Positions 1 through 5,819 of a stretch of 5,819 nt of DNA are shown here, piece by piece. A model generated the notes under the pieces. That model searched no databases. It was not told where the DNA came from and saw only the letters and a program-made list of their open reading frames with translations. The translations under genes were made by a program, and so were the position numbers. The stretch spans positions 1,339-7,157 of the forward strand of contig JAPLTZ010000292.1 in the NCBI GenBank assembly GCA_026397895.1. Reading direction: 5' to 3'. Positions within the stretch are counted from its first letter, which is position 1. Every line of letters begins with the position of its first letter. This DNA comes from Verrucomicrobiota bacterium (GTDB taxonomy: Bacteria; Verrucomicrobiota; Verrucomicrobiia; Limisphaerales; JAFMIX01).

Positions 1-881
1 AGCATTTCCGCCCCAAGTTTTTCGTCATGGAAAACGTGAAGGGGCTGCTTTCCATGAAAACTGCCGACGGCAGTTCGGTGATAGAGATTATTCTCAATGA
101 GTTTTCCAAAGCAGGATATAAAACCTCATACTCAATTCTGAACTCGGCTTGGTTTGGTGCGCCGCAATTAAGAGAACGGGTTTTCATCATCGGCGTGGCA
201 GAGAAATACCCTTTCAACGAATCGCTGGTTTTTCCCCAGCAGGAAGTTCAGTTTGATGATTATGTCACGGTTGAAATGGCTATTTCAGATTTGCCGCCGA
301 TTGAATCAGGCGAAGGTTCGGAGCGTCAGGAGTATCACTCGCCGCCTCAAAATGATTATCAAGCTTGGGCGCGGCAAAACTCGGATGGCGTGTTCAATCA
401 TGTGGCAATGCGCCACACCGACCGACTAATCGAAAGATTCAAGGTCATCAAGGCGGGACAAAGTGTTGCGGATGTTTCCGAAGAACATTCAGCTTTGAAG
501 CGGGGTAATCCAAAAATCAAATCAGGAAAGGTTTTTGGCCAAAACAACATGAGGGTTTTCCCCGGTCTGCCATCGCCAACCGTAGCCGCTTCATTCCAGA
601 GCAATTTCATCCATCCGTATTTGAACCGGAATTTTACAGCCAGAGAAGGCGCGCGATTGCAGTCGTTTCCTGACAATTACATTTTCATGGGCAGACGGAC
701 AACAATGTCATGGGAAAAATCATTATCGCAGTATCAGCAAATCGGTAATGCCGTTCCGCCATTGCTGGCTAAAGCTATCGCCACCAACATCAGCCAATAC
801 TTTGAAACAATTGATTCTATTTCCGAAGATGGCGGACATCGCCGGTCGTTGCAAATGGCGTTGCTGGATTCACCGCATTAA
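1..881 (+). CDS. DNA (cytosine-5-)-methyltransferase, C-terminal part (5' end outside window)
   Basis: This enzyme transfers a methyl group from S-adenosylmethionine to C5 of cytosine within a short DNA target, as the modification half of a Type II restriction-modification system. The frame is open from base 3, so the ATG at 27 is internal: it lies inside the ENV motif (motif VI, bases 30-38). Counting residues from that ATG, QLRER (motif VIII) is at 47-51, the variable target-recognition region lies at about 60-200, TAREGARLQSFPD (motif IX) is at 203-215, and QQIGNAVPPLLAKAIA (motif X) is at 237-252. All are in canonical order and intact. Motif I and the PCQ catalytic cysteine (motif IV) must lie left of the window, so activity cannot be judged. 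The gene is followed after 9 bases by a small ORF and then by a BglII-family endonuclease remnant, which supports an R-M origin. GC content, sampled by eye, is in the upper 40s percent, well below the genes to the right. Family assignment is very secure; target sequence is unknown. Confidence 0.95.
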   Translation, partial: HFRPKFFVMENVKGLLSMKTADGSSVIEIILNEFSKAGYKTSYSILNSAWFGAPQLRERVFIIGVAEKYPFNESLVFPQQEVQFDDYVTVEMAISDLPPIESGEGSERQEYHSPPQNDYQAWARQNSDGVFNHVAMRHTDRLIERFKVIKAGQSVADVSEEHSALKRGNPKIKSGKVFGQNNMRVFPGLPSPTVAASFQSNFIHPYLNRNFTAREGARLQSFPDNYIFMGRRTTMSWEKSLSQYQQIGNAVPPLLAKAIATNISQYFETIDSISEDGGHRRSLQMALLDSPH

Positions 882-890
882 CTCCAGGTT

Positions 891-1118
891 ATGAGTGCTA
901 AACCTTCGCCACAAAAAACTGTCTGGACTGTTGTTGAGGTCAACAGTGGCGTTCCGAATACGGTTGAGTCTTTCAACGAATCAGCACCTGCTCGCCGCCG
1001 GGCAAGCTACTTGCGACGCAACGCCGATCCAAACGAGGATGTTGTTGCTGTTTTTTCCTCAATACTTAAAAAGTCTGCACGGAAAAATCACGCCACTTTC
1101 CAAAGGTGCGTTTCGTGA
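891..1118 (+). CDS. Small unrecognised protein between methyltransferase and endonuclease remnant
   Basis: A 75-residue ORF starts 9 bases after the methyltransferase stop, as expected for operon coupling; no strong Shine-Dalgarno is visible. The first ~57 residues look like a genuine small soluble domain: a polar start, a probable beta strand (VWTVVEVNSGVP), a basic helical stretch with alanines and arginines (residues ~31-43), then acidic residues and a hydrophobic strand (DVVAVFSS). The pattern resembles uncharacterised small proteins of the 'WTVVEV.SG.P' kind, but I can assign no function, and it does not look like a helix-turn-helix controller protein. The last ~18 residues (from about ILKKSARKNH) are basic and overlap the endonuclease remnant in another frame. 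They are probably not native: the original 3' end seems to have been lost at the same junction that removed the start of the nuclease gene. Confidence 0.55.
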   Translation: MSAKPSPQKTVWTVVEVNSGVPNTVESFNESAPARRRASYLRRNADPNEDVVAVFSSILKKSARKNHATFQRCVS

Positions 1119-1380
1119 CATGGATTTTGTGAAGCGAAAGCTCGGTGTCGAAGTGCAGTTCGGCAAATATGCCTTCATGGTCTATAACGTCTGCGCCAAG
1201 ATGACGATCTTTCACAAGCTCGGCCACATCAATGCCGGCATTGAGATTGTGCCGATCAAACGTTTTGCCGACCACATGTCCACAGGTGTCTCCTATTTCG
1301 AGCAGTTTGTTTGGGACTTACAGCACCGAGGAGTTTCAAACATAGACATTCCAGTCCTCATTATCGGCATAGACGCCTAA
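1075..1380 (+). pseudogene. BglII/BstYI-family Type II restriction endonuclease, 5'-truncated remnant
   Basis: About 100 codons match the C-terminal half of the BglII/BstYI-type restriction nuclease fold, a PD-(D/E)xK variant using E-x-Q. From memory, BglII uses Asp84, Glu93 and Gln95. Here an Asp (codon 1123), a Glu exactly nine residues later (1150) and Gln two further on (1156) reproduce that spacing in a VEVQFGKYAFM context. Downstream, FHKLG, GIEIVP, MSTGVSYFEQ and DIPVLIIGID match family blocks in order. The reading frame is open upstream to 895, but there it only shadows the small ORF, and the N-terminal ~70-80 residues of the family (helices, dimer and DNA contacts) are absent. In-frame ATGs at 1039 and 1120 could start a fragment, but it would lack most of the N-terminal half. 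It probably cut GATC-centred sites, as known relatives do; this is inference. Loss may be real decay or an assembly deletion. Confidence 0.8.
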
Positions 1381-2420
1381 CGCCGCGCCCAGCGGAGTTT
1401 GGCCGGAGCGGAGCGCGGGTTGGCGTTCCGTTCTTCGGGCGTGGGGCGGATGACTTCGGGCGAAATCTCCTCGTAAACTCCCTCGCGCAGTCCGGCGGCG
1501 AACGCTTTCTTCACGCGCCGGTCTTCGCCGGAATGGAACGTCAAAATCGCCACGCGGCCACCGGGATTCAGACACGCGGGCAGATTCCGCAGGAACGTGT
1601 CGAGCGCGGAGAACTCGTCGTTCACCACGATGCGCAACGCCTGAAACACGCGGCGCACGGTGAGGTCGGCGTCGTCCTTGCCCAACCGCGGCAGCGTGGC
1701 GCGGATGGCGGCGGCGAGCTGGTGCGTGGTGGCAAAACTTTTCCCGGCAAGCGCGGGGGCGAGCGTCGCAGCGTGCGGCTCGTCGGCATTTTCCAGGAGC
1801 AACGTCGCGAACGCCTCCGCCTTGGTTTTTTGCAGCCACGCGGATGCGGGCTGGCCGCGCTGCGGATTCATGCGCATGTCGAGCGGGCCTTCGTGCTTCA
1901 CGGAAAAGCCGCGCGCCGGGTCATCAATCTGCATCGAGGACACGCCGAGGTCAGCGAGGATAAGGTCCGCGCCGGTCAATTCCGCCGCCGCGAGCACTTG
2001 CGGCAGGCCGGCGAAGTTGCTGCGGTGCGCGGTGAACACTTCCGGGCCAAAGCCGAGCGCGCGAAGACGGACTTCGGTCTTGGGCAGTTCAATCGGGTCG
2101 GCGTCGAGGCCGAGCAGGCGACCGCCGGGTGAAATCTTTTGCAGGATTTCCTGCGCGTGGCCGCCGTAGCCGAGCGTGCAGTCGGCGGCGACTTCGCCAG
2201 GCTGCGGCGCGAGGACTTCGAGAATTTCCGCGACCATGATGGGGCGGTGCGTGCCAGCAGGCGTCTTGCCGGAGGCGAGAATTTTGGCGACGGCTTCGCG
2301 GTAGCGCTCCGGGTCGTGCTCCTTGTATTTCTCCTCGAAGCGGCGCGGGTTGCGGCCGCTGTAACGTACGCGGCGTTTGTGCGGCGTGGGAGCGGCGGCA
2401 GGAGCAGGTTCGTCGGGCAT
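1377..2420 (-). CDS. rsmH: 16S rRNA (cytosine(1402)-N(4))-methyltransferase RsmH
   Basis: RsmH (MraW) uses S-adenosylmethionine to methylate N4 of C1402 in the decoding centre of the small ribosomal subunit. The 347-residue product carries all family signatures: THRPIMVAE (57-65), the SAM-binding DCTLGYGGH (80-88), LDAD (105-108), DLGVSSMQIDDPARGFS (157-173), GPLDMRMN (178-185), RRVFQALRIVVNDE (256-269), FHSGEDRRVK (295-304, where most homologues have HSLEDR) and the terminal NPRSAPAKLR. I chose the ATG at 2420 although the frame is open to 2618, because the extra 66 residues are a serine/proline-rich shadow of ribH. The product is about 30-40 residues longer than E. coli RsmH owing to an N-terminal basic extension (RYSGRNPRRFEEKYKEHDPE region). 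It starts 7 bases after the ribH stop with no clear Shine-Dalgarno, so translation is probably coupled. Its TAG overlaps the TAA of the convergent endonuclease remnant. None of the usual division-cluster neighbours (mraZ, ftsL, ftsI) is adjacent. Confidence 0.96.
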   Translation of the reverse strand: MPDEPAPAAAPTPHKRRVRYSGRNPRRFEEKYKEHDPERYREAVAKILASGKTPAGTHRPIMVAEILEVLAPQPGEVAADCTLGYGGHAQEILQKISPGGRLLGLDADPIELPKTEVRLRALGFGPEVFTAHRSNFAGLPQVLAAAELTGADLILADLGVSSMQIDDPARGFSVKHEGPLDMRMNPQRGQPASAWLQKTKAEAFATLLLENADEPHAATLAPALAGKSFATTHQLAAAIRATLPRLGKDDADLTVRRVFQALRIVVNDEFSALDTFLRNLPACLNPGGRVAILTFHSGEDRRVKKAFAAGLREGVYEEISPEVIRPTPEERNANPRSAPAKLRWARR

Positions 2421-2427
2421 GGCGAAA

Positions 2428-2913
2428 TCAGAACGGGATGTCATCGCAGCGCAACTCTGACATGACGCGCGCCATTTCGAGCGCGGTCTGGGCGGCTTCG
2501 GTGCCGCGGTTGTGCTTGCGGTCGAGGCAACGCACGCGCGCTTGCTCGGCGTTTTCGAGCAAGAGCACTTCGTGGATGACGGGGACTTCGGTGGCGAGTT
2601 GGATGTCCATGAGCGCACGGCTCACGGCGTCGCCGATGTGTGCGGCATGGACGGTCTGCCCGCGCAGAATCACGCCGAGGCAGATGATGGCGGAGAGTCG
2701 GGGGCAGCTCTGCCGCGCGAGTTTGACGGCGACGACGGGAATCTCATACGCGCCGGGGACGCGGACGACCTGCACCTTGGCGCCGGCGCGGAGGAGTTCC
2801 GCCTTGGCGGCGCGGAGCATGGCGTCCACGAATTGCGAGTTGTAGCGCGAGGCGACGATGGCGAACGTGCCGGCGGCGGAAAGTTTTTTGGACTTCGGAT
2901 TTTTCCTAAGCAT
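2428..2913 (-). CDS. ribH: 6,7-dimethyl-8-ribityllumazine synthase
   Basis: Lumazine synthase condenses 5-amino-6-(D-ribitylamino)uracil with 3,4-dihydroxy-2-butanone 4-phosphate, the penultimate step of riboflavin synthesis, in the cytosol and usually as pentamers or 60-mers. The 161-residue length is typical. Motifs seen are SRYN (22-25), VPGAYEIPV (52-60), CLGVILRGQTVH (78-89), with His89 matching the catalytic His88 of B. subtilis, and RKHNRGTEAAQTALEM (132-147). The loop after the histidine reads HAAHIGDAV rather than the common HFDYV/HYDYV, and the segment at 111-118 reads PVIHEVLL in place of PV.FGVLT. So this is a divergent subtype, although the fold motifs are complete. The ATG at 2913 gives the family's usual short N-terminal tail; no clear Shine-Dalgarno precedes it. 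It is followed at 7 bases by rsmH and preceded, 59 bases upstream, by the permease stop. No FMN riboswitch is visible upstream. Confidence 0.93.
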   Translation of the reverse strand: MLRKNPKSKKLSAAGTFAIVASRYNSQFVDAMLRAAKAELLRAGAKVQVVRVPGAYEIPVVAVKLARQSCPRLSAIICLGVILRGQTVHAAHIGDAVSRALMDIQLATEVPVIHEVLLLENAEQARVRCLDRKHNRGTEAAQTALEMARVMSELRCDDIPF

Positions 2914-2945
2914 GGCGGGATGCTAACGCCGAACGCCCCCGGCTG

Positions 2946-2966
2946 TCACGCCGACTTGTGGCGTGA
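2946..2966. terminator. Perfect inverted repeat between lldP-like gene and ribH
   Basis: TCACGCC (2946-2952) and GGCGTGA (2960-2966) form a perfect 7-bp stem with a 7-base loop, starting 6 bases beyond the permease stop in the direction of transcription. On the - strand it is not followed by a T-run, so it is not a canonical intrinsic terminator. It may attenuate read-through, protect the mRNA end or bind a protein. The position between two co-directional genes is suggestive, but the function is inference. Confidence 0.35.
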
Positions 2967-2972
2967 AACATT

Positions 2973-4576
2973 TCAGCGCGGCACCATCTGCGTGAAGGGG
3001 AACACGTAGGCTTGCAGGAAAACCAGAATGCCCACGAGCGCGGCGAGCGCGACGCTGTGGAAGAAAACGTAGCGCAGGATGCTGCCTTCGTGGCCATACC
3101 AGTTCGTCGCGGTGCTGGCGACGACGATGCTCTGCGCGTCCACCATCTTGCCCATGACGCCGCCGGAGCTGTTCGCCGCGCACATCAGCACGGGGCTGAT
3201 GTGGATCTGCTCCGCCGTGACTTTTTGCAGGCCGCCAAAAATGACGTTGGAGGCGGTGTCTGAGCCGGTGAGGGCGACGCCGAGCCAGCCGAGCATCGTG
3301 CCGAAGAACGGATACAGCGCGCCGGTCTGGGCGAGCGCGAGGCCGAGCGTGGCATCGGTGCCGGAATACTTGGTGACGTAGCCGAGCGCCAGCATCGCGG
3401 CGATGGTGACGAGCGAGAACCGCACGCGCACGAGCGTGGCCCAATAGACCCGCAGCATTTCGCGTGGGGAAAATTTCATGGCGACTCCGGCAAGCAGCGC
3501 GGCGATGAGGATTCCGGTGCCGGTGGCGGAGAGCCAGTTGAATTTGAAGATGGCTTCCTCGGGCGGCGTCGGCTTGTCCGGCGTGGGCACAGGCACGACG
3601 GGCGGCGTGCGGACGACGACGTTGTGTAGTCTGGGGATTTTGAATTCGGGTGCGGAAATCTGGTTGAGGAATTTTTTGGTCGGCGGCACGCCCCAGATGA
3701 AGATGAGCACGCTCAAGAGAATCCACGGCGTCCACGCTTTCCAGATTTCGCCGGCGTGGTGTTTGGGCTGTGACGGGGCGGGCGCGGCATTGTCGCCGTT
3801 CAGCTTCCAGATTTTTGCCGGTTGCCAGAAGCGCAATAACACCGTGAGCGCGGTGATGGAGGAGATGGAGGCGACGATGTCCACATGCCGGCGGTGAGCG
3901 CGGCGGGCCACACTCCCAACATGCCGCGGAAACCGACCATCGCCCACACGACCCAGAACGGCACCATCAGCGAGAAGAAGGGCACCTGCCGGCCGACCAT
4001 CGCGGAGAGCGCGAGTTCGTCGAGGCCGGTGACTTTGCTCAGGACGATGATGGGCGTGCCGAGCGCGCCGAAGGCGACGGGCGCGGTGTTGGCGATGAGC
4101 GAGAGGCCGGAGGCTTGCAGCGGTTTGAAGCCGAGTTGCATCAGGATGGCGGCGGTCACGGCCACCGGCGTGCCGAAGCCAGCGGCGCCTTCAAAGAACG
4201 CGCCGAAACAAAACGCGATGAGAATGACTTGAATGCGCGGGTCGGGTGCGAGCGTGGCGAGGCTGCTGCGCAGGATGGTGAAGTAGCCTTTCGCGACGGT
4301 GAGCTGGTAGAGAAAAATGAGGTTGAGGATGATCCAGCCAATGGGAAACAATCCGTAGCCCGCGCCGTAAACGGTCGTAGCCGCCGCCACTTTGACGGGC
4401 ATGTGGTAGCCGAGCAGCGCGACGCCAAGCGCGACGGCGAGGCCGAGGAGCGCGGCGAAGTGGATGCGGATTTTCAGGATGGCGATGGCCCCGAGCAGGG
4501 TGACGATGGGCAGGGCGGCGAGCAGGGTGGAGAGCGCGGCGTTGTGGAGCGGGTCGTAGTTCTGCAGCCAGTTCAT
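2973..4576 (-). pseudogene. lldP: L-lactate permease family (LctP/LldP) transporter, disrupted by a short deletion/frameshift
   Basis: LctP-family permeases (E. coli LldP, GlcA) are inner-membrane proton symporters for lactate and glycolate. The locus is read in two frames. The 5' piece (4576 to ~3887, about 230 residues, starting MNWLQNYDPL) has several hydrophobic helices plus FGAFFEGAAGFGTPVAVTAA and NTAPVAFGALGTPIIV. The 3' piece (~3884 to 2973, about 303 residues, from VDIVASISSITALT) has GWLGVALTGSDTASN and ANSSGGVMGKMVDAQSIVVA, with a proline-rich linker (around VPVPTPDKPTPPEE) in the middle. The two halves together give about 534 residues. Against E. coli LldP (551 residues, from memory) the join after WPAALTAG skips about 18 residues, so a loss of about 52-55 bases, not a multiple of three, fits both frame and length. 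No Shine-Dalgarno is seen at 4576; the open frame upstream to 4780 is non-homologous. Whether the break is biological or an assembly error cannot be told here. Family assignment is very secure. Confidence 0.9.
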
Positions 4577-4767
4577 GGGGTTCGGTTGCGGGGAGGAAAG
4601 CGGAAAACAGGAAAAACGTCCAGCCGCGTTTCGGTCGTTGAAAGAGCCGGACCTGGAAATTCCCAAGTTTCGCCTAGTCTCGCAACCGGGGAATCCCGGA
4701 GTTGTCGTCTGGCAAAAACACGATAGACTACAGTTGTTCAGAAGCCGTGATTGACTTTGGGCAGCAT
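4577..4767. promoter_or_regulatory. Divergent intergenic region between lldP-like and DUF2334 genes
   Basis: These 191 bases separate two outward-facing genes, so promoters for both should lie here. No strong sigma-70 promoter stands out. A weak + strand candidate is TTGTCG (4702-4707) with TAGACT (4724-4729) at 16-base spacing, each matching 4 of 6 consensus bases. A TTGACT at 4751-4756 has no matching -10 element. A small inverted repeat, CCGGG-GAAT-CCCGG (4686-4699), overlaps the region just upstream of the weak promoter and could be an operator. No known regulator motif was recognised. No coding sequence is supported here. Confidence 0.3.
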
Positions 4768-5819
4768 ATGTTGAAAGCACAGCAACTCTTGATCGCCGCT
4801 GCGGTCTGGGTATCGGTCGCCACGACCGTGCCCGCGCAGAGCGTTCCGCCGGGCGGCGTGCTGGTGCTGTATAATTCCATCAGATGCTCGCCAACCTGCT
4901 GGGCCATTTTGATTTGCCGTATGTCCTGAAGCCCATCGAAAATTATCAAGCCGGGGAAATGAACACGGCGCGGGCGACGTTCTACCTGGGCACGGATTAC
5001 TACGCCGGGCAACCCGCCGCTTTCACCAGTGACGTGTTCACGACCACCAATGCCCTTTGCTGGCTCAAATATCACATTTGGAACATTGCAGGCGCAAATT
5101 TCGATTCCAAATTCGGCTTCCGTTTTGTCCGAAACGACTCGTCGGGTTTCAGCAACATCGTTTACAAAGGCGAAAGCTTTCCCAAAAACCAGGCCGACCC
5201 CGCGCTCGGCTACGTCACCATCCTCAACACCAACCGCGCAACCGTTCCCGCCGTCGCGGCCATGATGGACAGCGGTGGTGTCATCCTTACCAACATCCCC
5301 TACGTCGTTCACGCCAGCAATCTGTGGTATGTGGCCGATGACCCGTTTGGAAACATCGCCGATGAAGACCGCTACACCGTCTTCTGTGATTTGCTCCACG
5401 ACATCCTCGGCATCAACCACGCCGAGAGCCACCGCGCCGTCATCCGCATCGAGGATGTCTCCGCCGGGGTTTACACCCCGCAACTGATCCGCCAGATCGC
5501 CGACCTGCTGCATTCCAACGACGTGCCGTTCGCGCTGGCGACCATCCCCGTCTGGACCGACCCGCTCGGCTATTGGAGTCTTGGCACGCCGGTGACGCAC
5601 CGGATTTCGGACGGGGCAGATTCGGTGTCGGTGGGTTTCCGCGATGCGATCCGCTACGCCGTCACCAACGGCGGACAGGTCATCATCCACGGCTACACCC
5701 ATCAATACAACCAGACCAACAATCCTGGCTCCGGCGTCAGCGGCGACGACTATGAATTTTGGCGGAAGAATAATAGCCCCGCCATTTCCCAGCCCGTCCC
5801 TGAAGACTCCGTTGCCTGG
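4768..5819 (+). CDS. Secreted DUF2334 / polysaccharide-deacetylase-like protein, frame-disrupted near 4878 and running off the right edge
   Basis: DUF2334 proteins belong to the polysaccharide deacetylase-like superfamily; their substrates are largely uncharacterised, and they are often exported. The ATG at 4768 begins a plausible signal peptide (MLKAQQLLIAAAVWVSVATT, cleavage near VPA-QS, residue ~24), followed by PPGGVLVLYNS. After about codon 37 the homologous frame shifts: from 4878 (HQMLANLLGHFDLPYVLKPIE) it is open to the window end. Diagnostic blocks in the second frame are AVIRIEDVSAGVY (from 5436), VPFALATIPVW (from 5532) and HGYTHQY (5688-5708), whose H-x3-H resembles the metal-binding pair of the superfamily. 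In relatives, as I recall them, the LVLY-S strand is followed by about 10-15 glycine-rich residues before the ANLLGHF helix. These are missing here, so a short deletion, not a simple indel, fits better. No Shine-Dalgarno precedes the start. A long opposite-strand frame (4728-5705) is a shadow. Confidence 0.85.

Noticed and set aside
895..1074. N-terminal 60 codons of the frame leading into the endonuclease remnant
   Set aside because: They overlap the better-looking small ORF in a different frame and do not resemble the BglII N-terminus; treated as non-coding in this frame.
1381..1425. Possible hairpin just past the endonuclease stop (GC-rich complementary segments near 1382-1417)
   Set aside because: It lies inside rsmH coding sequence, pairing is imperfect with a long loop and there is no T-run; not a credible terminator.
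1311..2132. Long + strand frame (273 codons) across rsmH, and similar + strand frames at 1660-2169 and 2139-2465
   Set aside because: Arginine-, glycine- and alanine-rich translations with no motif; the - strand holds a full set of RsmH signatures.
2923..3735. - strand frame of 270 codons overlapping the permease
   Set aside because: Arginine/histidine-rich alternate frame of the permease; the real frame has hydrophobic helices and LctP motifs.
4115..4726. + strand frame of 203 codons opposite the permease 5' half
   Set aside because: Charged, glycine/glutamate-rich shadow of hydrophobic codons on the other strand; no domain.
4728..5705. Long open frame (325 codons) on the - strand opposite the DUF2334 gene
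   Set aside because: Its translation is valine-, aspartate- and glycine-rich with no recognisable domain, whereas the + strand carries clear DUF2334 blocks (IRIEDVS, HGYTHQY) over the same bases. It is a shadow of GC-rich third-position bias.
1..5819. CRISPR arrays, tRNA genes, transposases, toxin-antitoxin pairs or other defence genes
   Set aside because: No repeat-spacer pattern, tRNA-like fold, IS ends or second defence gene was found; the R-M remnant is the only defence-related content.

Overview
The window most likely comes from a Verrucomicrobiota-type bacterium, probably a soil or freshwater member of the Pedosphaera/Limisphaera side. This is inferred from the GC-rich housekeeping genes, the N-terminally extended RsmH, the unusual RibH active-site loop and a secreted DUF2334 protein. 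No rRNA or marker tree is available here, so the assignment is tentative. No tRNA, rRNA, CRISPR array, transposase or long repeat was seen.

Left part (1-1380, + strand, clearly less GC-rich than the rest): the remains of a Type II restriction-modification locus. It opens with the C-terminal part of a DNA (cytosine-5) methyltransferase whose catalytic PCQ motif lies off the left edge. Nine bases later comes a small unrecognised ORF (891-1118). That ORF runs, in another frame, into the C-terminal catalytic part of a BglII/BstYI-family restriction endonuclease (about 1075-1380) that has lost its N-terminal portion. As read, the methyltransferase is a solitary modification enzyme next to a decapitated nuclease.

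Middle part (1377-4576, - strand, GC-rich): transcribed right to left are an L-lactate permease family gene (lldP-like), ribH (lumazine synthase) and rsmH (16S rRNA C1402 N4-methyltransferase). ribH and rsmH are 7 bases apart and look co-transcribed. A perfect 7-bp inverted repeat sits between lldP and ribH. The rsmH stop overlaps the endonuclease stop by two bases, so the left block meets the chromosomal block tail to tail. The permease reads as two frames that fit a short internal deletion of roughly 50-55 bases near 3886.

Right part (4577-5819): a 191-base divergent intergenic region, then a + strand secreted DUF2334 (polysaccharide-deacetylase-like) gene that runs off the right edge. It also changes frame, near 4878, where a short block seems to be missing.

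The most notable signals are the degraded R-M locus and the fact that three separate genes each seem to lack a short block whose length is not a multiple of three. This is either real gene decay or a systematic assembly artefact. I did not find a convincing previously undescribed system.
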